Source of the DNA: Streptomyces sp. ML-6
Lineage (GTDB): Bacteria > Actinomycetota > Actinomycetes > Streptomycetales > Streptomycetaceae
Direction of reading: 5' to 3'
Length of the DNA: 64,000 nucleotides
Assembly (NCBI RefSeq): GCF_030116705.1
Contig: NZ_JAOTIK010000001.1
Location: forward strand, 372,001 to 436,000
The translations under genes and the position numbers were made by a program. Below, in pieces: positions 16,198 through 24,468 of the stretch (its first letter is position 1; the number at the start of each line of letters is the position of its first letter). Below the pieces are notes generated by a model, which was not told the origin of the DNA, searched no databases, and saw nothing but the letters and a program-made list of their open reading frames with translations.

Positions 16198-18183
16198 TTG
16201 CTGCTCTCGGCGACCCCGCCGCCCGGCCCCCGCCCCGCCCAGGAGGCGCGGCTGTACGAGGAGGCCGTCCGCCACCGCGGGCTGACCCCGCCCCGTACCC
16301 ATCCCCTCGCCAGCATCACCTGGCTGGGGCCCGCCGCCTCCAACCCGGCGCTCGCGTACCGGGTCGGCGGCGATCCGGCCCATCTGGCGGAGAGCCGGCG
16401 CTGGATCGAGGCGGCGGTGCGGCTGCCGCACTGGGGCCGGGCGCACATGCCGGACCACGACCTGGACGCCGGCTGGCTGCTGCACCACCTCTCGCTCGCC
16501 CACCGGTGGATCGGCGACGAACTGCCGGAGGACGTGGCGGCGCTGCTGCGGTACAAGCTGCTGCTCCAGGGGCGGCGGATGTACGAGTTCGCGGTGGCGA
16601 GCGAGGGCGGCTGGTGGTCGTCCTCGTACTGGCAGAACCACAACTGGATCTGTTACGCGGGCCTGGCGACCGCCGGTTACGTGCTGGGCAAGGAGGAGTG
16701 GACCGAGCGCGCCAAGGAGAACCTCGGCACGGTCCTCGACCTGATGCCGGACGACGGTTCGCACGCCGAGGGGGTCGTGTACTGGCGCTACGGGGTGCCG
16801 TTCCTCGCCATCCACCTGGACCTCCTCCAGGAGGCGGAGGGCATCGACTGGTGGGAGCGGGGCGGGTTCCTCCGCAACACCTTCCGCTACCGGCTGCACC
16901 AGACGGCGCCCGGCTTCGCGTTCAACGTCGACCACGGCGACTGCCACGACCGGCGCAGCGGGCACAGTGCCGCCCTGTACTACCGTCTCGCGGCCCGGTA
17001 CGGCATCCCCGAGGCGCAGTGGATGGGCGATCTCGCCTCGGGCGAACTGCTGTGGCAGGAGGCGTCGGAGAGCGGGGTGCGGCCGGGCATCCTGCCGGAG
17101 GCGTACCTCGAACACCTCTGGTACGACCCGTCCGTGGCCGCCGCGCCGCCCACCGGGACGCGGGCGTTCTTCCCGGACCTCGGGCTGCTCTGCGCCCGTA
17201 CCGGATGGGACGACGACGCCACGCTCGTCTCGTTCAAGGCGAGCCCCGGCGGCGGCCACAAGGCGTGGGAGACCTCGGCGAAGCACCGGGCGGAGAAGGG
17301 CTGGGACACCCTCAACCAGGGTCACCACCACCCCGATTCGGGTTCGTTCGTGCTGGTCTCGCAGGGCGGGTTCCTCGCGGTCGACGAGGGCTACAGCAAC
17401 CGCAAGCGGGCCGCGCACCACAATCTGCTGCTGGTGGACGGGCAGGGGTACGCGGACGAGGACCGGTACCACGTGTACCGGGACATTCCCCACGAGCGGC
17501 AGGCCCGGCAGCGCGACGTGCTGGTCGCCGAGGACTGCGGCTGGGCGCACGCCACGGCGGAGATCGCCGCGATGTACGACCCGGCGCTCGGGGTGCGGCG
17601 GCTGGACCGGACGCTGGTGTTCACCCCGTCGGGGCGGCTCGTGCTGCTGGACCTCGCCGAGGCGGACACGGAGCGGGAATGGACGTTCCTGCTCCAGACC
17701 GACCGGCCGACCGAGCCGCTGCCGAACGGCGGCCGGCTGATCCGGTCCGGTGCGGCCTCGGCGCTGCTGCGGCAGTTCGCCCCGCTCGACGCCCGGGTCG
17801 TCTCCGAGGTCACCGAGGTCGAGGCCAATCCGACGTCCAGCACGCCGGAGCTGCGCCTCACCCGCACCTTGCACACCCTGCGTTCCACGACCGCGCGGGC
17901 GTCGAGCGGTCTCTTCCTCACCGTGATCGTGCCGGGCGCCGGGCCGGTCGACGCGCGGCGGGCCGCATGTGCGGAGGGCGAGGGCGTGGTCCTCGACGAG
18001 GAGACGGTGCTCCTCTCGCCCGTGGCCCGCCGCATCCGTACCGGAGCGGTGTCGGCCGACGCGGCGGCGGTGCTGCTCGACGGTGCCGGGCGCGCCCCGT
18101 ACGTGGTGGCGGCCACCAGGCTGGAGCTGGACGGCCGGGTGCTGCTCGACGTCCCGGAGCCGTACACCGGAAAGGTCGGCTGA
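16198..18183 (+). CDS. Heparinase II/III-family protein (2)
   Basis: 661 residues from a TTG three bases after the previous stop, with GGAGG upstream. The alpha-toroid contains SYWQNHNWICYAGLATAGY and a later DDGSHAEGVVYWRYG segment. The beta part contains GHHHPDSGSFVL, the lyase-family metal or catalytic region. It is only distantly similar to its neighbour, so the pair is not a recent duplication. No export signal is seen. It likely takes the products of the secreted lyase down to unsaturated mono- or disaccharides. Confidence 0.82.
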   Translation: MLLSATPPPGPRPAQEARLYEEAVRHRGLTPPRTHPLASITWLGPAASNPALAYRVGGDPAHLAESRRWIEAAVRLPHWGRAHMPDHDLDAGWLLHHLSLAHRWIGDELPEDVAALLRYKLLLQGRRMYEFAVASEGGWWSSSYWQNHNWICYAGLATAGYVLGKEEWTERAKENLGTVLDLMPDDGSHAEGVVYWRYGVPFLAIHLDLLQEAEGIDWWERGGFLRNTFRYRLHQTAPGFAFNVDHGDCHDRRSGHSAALYYRLAARYGIPEAQWMGDLASGELLWQEASESGVRPGILPEAYLEHLWYDPSVAAAPPTGTRAFFPDLGLLCARTGWDDDATLVSFKASPGGGHKAWETSAKHRAEKGWDTLNQGHHHPDSGSFVLVSQGGFLAVDEGYSNRKRAAHHNLLLVDGQGYADEDRYHVYRDIPHERQARQRDVLVAEDCGWAHATAEIAAMYDPALGVRRLDRTLVFTPSGRLVLLDLAEADTEREWTFLLQTDRPTEPLPNGGRLIRSGAASALLRQFAPLDARVVSEVTEVEANPTSSTPELRLTRTLHTLRSTTARASSGLFLTVIVPGAGPVDARRAACAEGEGVVLDEETVLLSPVARRIRTGAVSADAAAVLLDGAGRAPYVVAATRLELDGRVLLDVPEPYTGKVG

Positions 18184-18185
18184 TC

Positions 18186-18788
18186 ATGCAGGCAACCCTC
18201 TCGTCCGGCTGGCCGACGCTGCTGCGGCGGCTGGAGTTCATCGCCTACCCGGCCGCCGCCGGGGCCGCGTTCACCGTGCTGGCGCTCGGTGTCGTGACCT
18301 GGCTGCCCGCGCTCGCCGCGATGGGGTACGCCCTGCAGCGGTGGCGGGCGGAGGGCGACAGCCGTTGCTTCGTCCACACGTTCACCGCGTTCCCCCGGTA
18401 CTGGCGCGCCCTGTGGCGGCACTCGCTGGTGTCCACGGCCGCCGTGTTCGTCCTGATCGCCAACATCGTCCATCTGCTGGGCCGTTCGGAGCCGTGGACG
18501 TTCGTGCTGCTCGCCGCGCAGGTGGGCATCGCCGCCGCATTCACCATCCATCATGTGGCGCTCGCGGCGGAGGCGGGCCGTTCGCCGGACGGCACGGTCC
18601 GCACCTGGTCGCGCGGGGCGCTGGCCCTCGGTTTCGGGTCACCGGCCCGGGGCACCGCCCTGCTCGGCGCGGTGGTCTCCGCCGCGCTGCTCTCCCTCGT
18701 CGTACCGCTGGGCCCCCTGCTCCTCGGCCCCAGCATCCCCGTACTGCTCGCCCTGTCCTTCGCAGACCCCAGGAGGCACACCCCATGA
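18186..18788 (+). CDS. DUF624 / YesL-like membrane protein
   Basis: 200 residues with about five hydrophobic segments and the family pattern LRRLEFIAYPAAAGAAFTVLALGVVTWLPAL. YesL proteins are repeatedly encoded beside carbohydrate ABC transporters and polysaccharide lyases, though their exact job is not established. The start lies two bases after the previous stop, and the end overlaps the next start (ATGA). Confidence 0.75.
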   Translation: MQATLSSGWPTLLRRLEFIAYPAAAGAAFTVLALGVVTWLPALAAMGYALQRWRAEGDSRCFVHTFTAFPRYWRALWRHSLVSTAAVFVLIANIVHLLGRSEPWTFVLLAAQVGIAAAFTIHHVALAAEAGRSPDGTVRTWSRGALALGFGSPARGTALLGAVVSAALLSLVVPLGPLLLGPSIPVLLALSFADPRRHTP

Positions 18789-19864
18789 GCCGTGTCCTGC
18801 GCACCACCCTCGTCGCCGCGCTCGCCGCCGGCGCGCCGCTCGCCTTCCCCCCGCCGTCGGTGGCCGCCGAGGCCGCCACCGCGTACTACGTGTCGCCGTC
18901 CGGCAGCGACGCCAACTCCGGTACGTCGGCGGGCTCCCCGCTGGCCACGATCCAGAAGGCGGTCGATCTGGCGCCGACCGGCGCCACGGTGCACCTCGCC
19001 GCGGGGACGTACCGGCAGGACGTGGTGACCAAGCGTTCCGGGGTCACCCTCACCGGCCCGTCGAACGCCGTGGTGAAGGGGGCCGGTGACGCCCGCATCA
19101 TCCAGGTGCGGCACGACTCGACGACGCTCAGCGGTTTCACCGTGGACGGGCTGCACGGCTCGTCCTCCGACGTGTCGGGGTACCGCCTCAAACTCATCTA
19201 TGTCATGAGCACGACCCCCGGTAACGGGGTGGGTGCGCTGCGGATCACCGGGATGACGCTGAAGAACGCCGCCGACGAGTGCCTGCGGGTGCGCTATCTG
19301 GTGACCGGGGCGGACATCTCCGGGAACACCATCACCAACTGCGGGGTCGCCGACTTCAAGTTCGGCGGGGGCGGCAAGAACGGCGAGGGCATCTACCTCG
19401 GCACGGCCCCCGAGCAACAGGGCGCGAACGGCGCCCCGGACGCGGCCCCCGACATCAGCAGGAACAACCGCATCCATCACAACACCATCGCCACCCAGGG
19501 CAACGAGTGCGTGGACGTGAAGGAGAACTCGACCAACAACTACGTCGAGTACAACGACTGCAGCGGCCAGAAGGACCCCAGCTCCGGCGGACTGGACGCG
19601 CGCGGCAGCGGCAACATCTTCCGCTACAACACCGTTCACGACAACGTGGGCGCGGGCATCCGGCTCGGCGGTGACACCGCCACCGACGGCATCGACACCA
19701 GTGTTTACGGCAACACCATCACCGACAACGCGGGCGGCGGCATCAAGTTCATGCGCACCCCGCAGGGCCCGGTGTGCACCAACACCATGAGCGGCAACAC
19801 CGGCGGCGACGCGGTCGGCACCTACGGCGGCGAGTACGACCCGACGGGTGCGTGCCCCCGGTGA
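18785..19864 (+). CDS. Secreted right-handed parallel beta-helix protein (pectate-lyase-like)
   Basis: 359 residues. The signal peptide ends near AAEA (about residue 30). Then YYVSPSGSDANSGTSAGSPLATIQKAV is the DUF1565-type cap, and repeated N-I-S-G-N-T-I-type coils follow up to the C-terminus. The fold is shared by pectate, alginate and chondroitin-B lyases and by carbohydrate epimerases. No catalytic set could be identified by eye, so lyase activity is only likely. It is coupled by four-base overlaps to genes on both sides. Confidence 0.83.
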   Translation: MSRVLRTTLVAALAAGAPLAFPPPSVAAEAATAYYVSPSGSDANSGTSAGSPLATIQKAVDLAPTGATVHLAAGTYRQDVVTKRSGVTLTGPSNAVVKGAGDARIIQVRHDSTTLSGFTVDGLHGSSSDVSGYRLKLIYVMSTTPGNGVGALRITGMTLKNAADECLRVRYLVTGADISGNTITNCGVADFKFGGGGKNGEGIYLGTAPEQQGANGAPDAAPDISRNNRIHHNTIATQGNECVDVKENSTNNYVEYNDCSGQKDPSSGGLDARGSGNIFRYNTVHDNVGAGIRLGGDTATDGIDTSVYGNTITDNAGGGIKFMRTPQGPVCTNTMSGNTGGDAVGTYGGEYDPTGACPR

Positions 19865-21009
19865 CCGGGCGGGGACCCGCGAGACGCGGGGTACTGACGG
19901 CGGCGGCCTCCCTGGCGGCGGTCGCCGCCGCGGCGCCGGGGGCCCGGGCGGCCGAGCGGCCGGGCGGCGGGAACCGGTCGCGCTGGACGACGTCCTGGGC
20001 GACCGCGCAGACCGCGCCGACCGCCACCGACACGGTGGCGAGCACCGGCCTGACCGACGCCACCTTCACCGCGCACGTACGGCTGTCCGCGGGCGGGAAC
20101 GTGCGGCTGCGCTACGGGCACGCCTTCGGCACCGTCCCGGTCCTCGTCGGCCCGGTGACGGCGGGCGGCCGGCCGGTGACGTTCGGCGGGCGGCGCCAGG
20201 CGTGGCTCGCGGCCGGCGCCTCGCTGACCAGCGACCCGGTCGACGGCCTGCGGGCCGCCGAGGCGGCGCGGCTGACGGTGGAGACCCGGCTCCCCGGACC
20301 CACCGGGCCGCTGTCCTTCCACCGCAACACCCACGCCTCGCACTTCGTCGACGGCGAGCGCACCGCCTCGGTTTTCCTGCTGACGGGCGTCGAGGTGACG
20401 GGGGCGCACGGGCCGGTGGTCGCGGTGCTGGGCGACTCCATCACGGAGGGCGTGGGCACGCCGGACGACGCCGATCTGCGCTGGCCCGACCAGCTGGCCC
20501 GGCGCCTGCCCGGCTCCGCCGTCGCCAACCTCGGCGTCAGCGGCAACCGGATGCTGCTGGACGACGCCCGGTTCGGTCCCGGCGGCCAGGCCCGCTTCGA
20601 CCGCGACGTGCTGTCGCTGCCGGGGCTGCGGACCGTACTGGTCCACCTCGGCGTCAACGACCTCCAGCAGCCGCCGAGCCAGACCGATCCGGCGCGCGTC
20701 CTGGCCGGGTACCGGCAACTGGTGCTGCGCGCCCGCAACGCCGGACTGCGGGCGGTCGGCGCGACCATCACCCCGTTCGAGGGCTGGATCCGCTGGACGC
20801 CGGAGCTGGAAGAGGTCCGGCAGCGGATCAACGCCGCCGTACGGACCGGGCACGTCTTCGACGCCGTGGCCGACTTCGACGCGGCCCTGCGCGACCCGCA
20901 CCGCCCGTCGCGCATGGCGGCCGCGTACGACAGCGGCGACGGACTCCACCCCAACCCCGCCGGTCACGCCGCGCTCGCCGCGGCCGTCGACCGCCGACAC
21001 CTTCTGTGA
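19861..21009 (+). CDS. Secreted SGNH/GDSL esterase
   Basis: 382 residues from GTG 19861, overlapping the previous stop (GTGA). A Tat-like leader (ARRGVLTAAASLAAVAAAA) is followed by a beta-domain and then the SGNH core. GDSI gives S193, the GVND block gives N266, and DGLH gives D360 and H363. Such enzymes remove O-acetyl or other acyl groups from polysaccharides. Placed with a CE7 esterase and lyases, it probably deacetylates the substrate before or during cleavage. Confidence 0.87.
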   Translation: MTGRGPARRGVLTAAASLAAVAAAAPGARAAERPGGGNRSRWTTSWATAQTAPTATDTVASTGLTDATFTAHVRLSAGGNVRLRYGHAFGTVPVLVGPVTAGGRPVTFGGRRQAWLAAGASLTSDPVDGLRAAEAARLTVETRLPGPTGPLSFHRNTHASHFVDGERTASVFLLTGVEVTGAHGPVVAVLGDSITEGVGTPDDADLRWPDQLARRLPGSAVANLGVSGNRMLLDDARFGPGGQARFDRDVLSLPGLRTVLVHLGVNDLQQPPSQTDPARVLAGYRQLVLRARNAGLRAVGATITPFEGWIRWTPELEEVRQRINAAVRTGHVFDAVADFDAALRDPHRPSRMAAAYDSGDGLHPNPAGHAALAAAVDRRHLL

Positions 21010-21019
21010 GGGCCGCATC

Positions 21020-23431
21020 ATGAACCCAGGCAGCACCCGGGGCACCACCCGGCGCACCGTTCTCGCGGGGGCGGCGGCGCTCGGCGCGGCCGTCGCCCTG
21101 CCGCTGACGCCCGCCGCGTCGGGCACCGCACACGCGGCCGAGGACACCGCCGCCGCCCTGCGCACCCGCTGGCACACCCTGCTCACCGGCGGCCCCGGCC
21201 TCGACCCGGCCGACCCGCGGATCGCCGCGGCCGTGGCCCGGGTCGGCCGGGCCGCGACCACCGCGGCCAAGGGCCTCGACCCGACCCGTACCGACGGGCT
21301 GTTCCCCGACCTGACCAGCACCGCGCTCTCCAACCACGTCACCACCTCGTTCAAGCGGCTCGCCACGGTCGCCACCGCCTGGGCCGTCCCCGGCACCCCG
21401 CAGCACGGCGACACCGCGCTGCGCGATCTGCTGCTGGCCGGCCTCGACTGGATGCTGACCAACCGTTACGGCCCCGAGCACACCCGGTTCGACAACGACT
21501 GGGACTGGGAGATCGGCTCCGCGCTCGCCCTCAACGACGCGACCGTGCTGCTGTACGACGTGCTCGGGGCGGAGCGGCTGGCCCGGATCACCACGGCCGT
21601 GCGGCACTACACTCCCGACCCGAACCTCTGGCGGGCCGACCGGCAGATCGCGACCGGGGCCAACCGGGTGTGGATCTCCACCGTCGTCGCCGTCAACGCC
21701 GTGCTCCGCGACAGCGGGGACGACCTGGGCCGGGTCCGTGACGCGCTCTCGGACGTCGAGGGCTCGGGCGCCAACAGCGTCCTCGCCTTCAACGACGCGA
21801 GCGCCGCCGCGGCGGGCACCGGCGAGGGCTTCTACTCCGACGGTTCGTTCCTCCAGCACTACAAGCACCCCTACAACGGCGGGTACGGCAAGGAGCTGCT
21901 GAACAACCTGTCCCGGCTGCTGAACCTCCTGGCCGGCACGGCGTGGCGGGTCACCGACCCGGACCTCGACAACGTCCGCCGCTGGGTCGACGACGGCTTC
22001 GACCCGCTGCTGGTGCGCGGCGACGTGATGGCGTCGGTGTGCGGGCGCGAGATCGCCCGCCCCAGCAAGCAGGGACACGTCTCGGCGCAGACCGTCATCG
22101 AGGCGGTGATCCGGCTGATACCGACCTTCCCCGGCGAGGCCGCCGACCGGTTCACCGCCCTGGTCAAGCAGTGGATCACCGAGGACACCTACCGCGACTT
22201 CCTGGCCTTGACCGACCTCGCCTCGCTGGTCGCCGCCCAGCGGGTGCTGGCCTCCCCCGTCCCGGCGCGGGGGCCGCTGGTCGCGCACAAGCAGCACCCC
22301 CGGATGGACAAGGCGGCCCACCACCGGCCGTCCTTCGCCCTGGGCATCTCCGCGTACTCGTCCCGGATCTACAACTACGAGTCGATCCAGAACGAGAACC
22401 TGCACGCCTGGCACCTCTCCGACGGCATGGTCCTGCTGTACACCGACGACCTCGGGCACTACAGCGAGGACTACTGGCCGACCGTCGACCCGACGCGCCT
22501 TCCCGGCACCACCGTCGTCGCGGGCCGGCAGGCGGACGGGGCGGGACAGCGCACCACCAGCGCCGCCGACTGGGCCGGCGGGACCTCGCTGCCGGGCACG
22601 ACGCTCGGGGCGTACGGCATGGAGCTGCGCGCGTACGGGAGTTCGCTGCGCGGCCTGAAGAGCTGGTTCTGCCTGGACGACGTGATCGCCTGCGTCGGTT
22701 CGGGCATCACCGCCGACGCGGGCACCGTCGAGACGGTCGTGGAGAACCGCAAGCTCCGCGACCCGGGGGCGGCCCTGCTCGTCAACGGCACGGCGGTGCC
22801 CCCGGACGCCGGCTGGTCGGCCCGTCTCGACAAGGTCCGGTGGCTGCACGTGGCCGGAACCGGAGGCTACGTCTTCCCCGAGCCCGCCACGCTGAACGGT
22901 CTGCGCGAGGAGCGCACCGCGACCTGGCGCGAGATCAACCTCAAGTACGGCACGGACACCCCGGTCACCCGCCCGTACCTGACGCTGTGGCAGGACCACG
23001 GGGCGGCGCCGGACGGGGCGGACTACTACTGGCTCCAGGCCCCGGCCGCCTCCGCGGAACGCACCCGGCAGTGGGCGGCCGCTCCCCCGGTGAAGCCCGT
23101 CGCCCGCACCACCGCCGTGCACGCGGTGCGGCGCTGCGCGGACGGGCTGGTCGCGGCGAACTTCTGGACCGCGGGCACCGCGCAGGAGCTGTCCGCGGAC
23201 GGCCCGGCCTCGGTCCTCGTGCGGCCGGAGGGGAGGACGGTGAAGGTGGCGCTGTCCGACCCGACGCAGTCGCGCTCCTCGGTCGTGCTGGACCTGGCGC
23301 GGCGCGGCCTGGACGTCGCCTCCGCCGACCCGGGCGTGAGCGTCACCAGGACCGGCAGCGGCGTCCGGATCACCGCCGACACCGCCGGACGCCACGGCGC
23401 GACCCTCAACCTCACCCTGAAGAGGAGCTAG
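21020..23431 (+). CDS. Secreted polysaccharide lyase family 8 (hyaluronate/chondroitin/xanthan lyase)
   Basis: 803 residues with a Tat signal (TRRTVLAGAAALGA) and cleavage near AHA-AE at 39-41. The alpha/alpha-toroid carries the PL8 catalytic trio: N215 in TGANRVW, H280 in DGSFLQH and Y289 in GGYG. The His-to-Tyr spacing is nine, as in streptococcal hyaluronate lyase. The central beta domain has YNYESIQNENLHAWHLSDGM. It cleaves uronate-containing glycans by beta-elimination outside the cell. Hyaluronan, chondroitin and xanthan are all family substrates and cannot be separated from sequence alone. Confidence 0.9.
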   Translation: MNPGSTRGTTRRTVLAGAAALGAAVALPLTPAASGTAHAAEDTAAALRTRWHTLLTGGPGLDPADPRIAAAVARVGRAATTAAKGLDPTRTDGLFPDLTSTALSNHVTTSFKRLATVATAWAVPGTPQHGDTALRDLLLAGLDWMLTNRYGPEHTRFDNDWDWEIGSALALNDATVLLYDVLGAERLARITTAVRHYTPDPNLWRADRQIATGANRVWISTVVAVNAVLRDSGDDLGRVRDALSDVEGSGANSVLAFNDASAAAAGTGEGFYSDGSFLQHYKHPYNGGYGKELLNNLSRLLNLLAGTAWRVTDPDLDNVRRWVDDGFDPLLVRGDVMASVCGREIARPSKQGHVSAQTVIEAVIRLIPTFPGEAADRFTALVKQWITEDTYRDFLALTDLASLVAAQRVLASPVPARGPLVAHKQHPRMDKAAHHRPSFALGISAYSSRIYNYESIQNENLHAWHLSDGMVLLYTDDLGHYSEDYWPTVDPTRLPGTTVVAGRQADGAGQRTTSAADWAGGTSLPGTTLGAYGMELRAYGSSLRGLKSWFCLDDVIACVGSGITADAGTVETVVENRKLRDPGAALLVNGTAVPPDAGWSARLDKVRWLHVAGTGGYVFPEPATLNGLREERTATWREINLKYGTDTPVTRPYLTLWQDHGAAPDGADYYWLQAPAASAERTRQWAAAPPVKPVARTTAVHAVRRCADGLVAANFWTAGTAQELSADGPASVLVRPEGRTVKVALSDPTQSRSSVVLDLARRGLDVASADPGVSVTRTGSGVRITADTAGRHGATLNLTLKRS

Positions 23432-23435
23432 ACCC

Positions 23436-24410
23436 TTGCTGTTCGACATGGATCTCGACCGGTTGCGCGCGTACCGGCCGGAGCCGGAGGAACCGGCCGA
23501 CTTCGACGCCTTCTGGGAGAAGACCCTCGCCGAGACGGCCCGCCACGACCTGGACGCGCAATTCGTCCCGTACGACGCCGGGTTCGCGACCGTCGACGTG
23601 CTCGACGTGACGTTCCGGGGCTGGGGCGGACAGCCGGTGAAGGCGTGGCTGATGCTGCCGCGGACGCGTTCGGGCCCGCTGCCCGCCGTGGTGCAGTACA
23701 TCGGCTACAACGGCGGCCGGGGCATCCCGTACTCCTGGCTGACCTGGAGCGCGCTGGGGTACGCCCATCTGGTCATGGACAACCGGGGCCAGGGCGGCGG
23801 CGGCAAGAACACCGCGGACACCCCGGACATCGGCCCCGACGGGCACGGCTCCTCCTCCCCCGGCTTCCTGACCCGCGGCATCGAGGACCCCTCCCGTCAC
23901 TACTACCGGCGGCTGATCACGGACGCGGTGCGGGCGGTGGACGCGGCGAAGGCCCACGAGGCGGTGGACGCCGCCCGGGTGGCGGTGCTCGGGGGCAGCC
24001 AGGGCGGCGGGCTCGCGCTGGCCGTCGCCGGGCTGCGGGACGACGTCGCGGCGACCGTCGCCGACGTGCCGTTCCTCTGCCACTACCGGCGGGCCTCGCA
24101 GATCACCGACGCCGGGCCGTACGCGGAGATCGCCCGCTGGCTGTCCGGGCACCGCTTCCGGATCGACGAGGCGATGGAGACCCTCTCCTACTTCGACGGG
24201 GTCAACTTCGCGGCGCGGGCGAGTGCCCCGGCGTGGTTCTCCGTCGGCCTGATGGACCGGATCTGCCCGTCGTCCACGGTGTTCGCCGCGTACCACCGCT
24301 ACGCGGGACCGGCCGAGATCGAGGTGTTCACGTACAACGGGCACGAGGGCGGCGCGGAGTACGACCTGCCGCGCAAACTCGGCGCGCTGCGGGGCGTGTT
24401 CGGCCGGTAG
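23436..24410 (+). CDS. Acetyl esterase, CE7 (acetylxylan esterase / cephalosporin-C deacetylase) family
   Basis: 324 residues from TTG 23436, eight bases after AGAGGAG; an ATG at 23448 is the alternative. CE7 marks are RGQ (117-119), GGSQGG with nucleophile S188, then MDRICPSS with the catalytic Asp and NGHEGG with the His. No signal peptide is present, so it should deacetylate imported oligosaccharides in the cytoplasm. It is the last gene of the operon and is followed by a bidirectional hairpin terminator. Confidence 0.9.
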   Translation: MLFDMDLDRLRAYRPEPEEPADFDAFWEKTLAETARHDLDAQFVPYDAGFATVDVLDVTFRGWGGQPVKAWLMLPRTRSGPLPAVVQYIGYNGGRGIPYSWLTWSALGYAHLVMDNRGQGGGGKNTADTPDIGPDGHGSSSPGFLTRGIEDPSRHYYRRLITDAVRAVDAAKAHEAVDAARVAVLGGSQGGGLALAVAGLRDDVAATVADVPFLCHYRRASQITDAGPYAEIARWLSGHRFRIDEAMETLSYFDGVNFAARASAPAWFSVGLMDRICPSSTVFAAYHRYAGPAEIEVFTYNGHEGGAEYDLPRKLGALRGVFGR

Positions 24411-24431
24411 CCGGAGGGCGGGGCCGGGGCC

Positions 24432-24468
24432 GGCCGGTGACGGGCCGGCCCCCGGTCCGTCACCGGCC
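24432..24468. terminator. Bidirectional terminator hairpin
   Basis: GGCCGGTGACGG (24432-24443) pairs perfectly with CCGTCACCGGCC (24457-24468). It sits between the convergent esterase and oxidoreductase genes and overlaps the latter's stop codon. Confidence 0.75.

Noticed and set aside
14125..17874. A 1249-codon minus-strand frame
   Set aside because: Exact antisense shadow of the two heparinase-family genes, produced by third-position GC bias.
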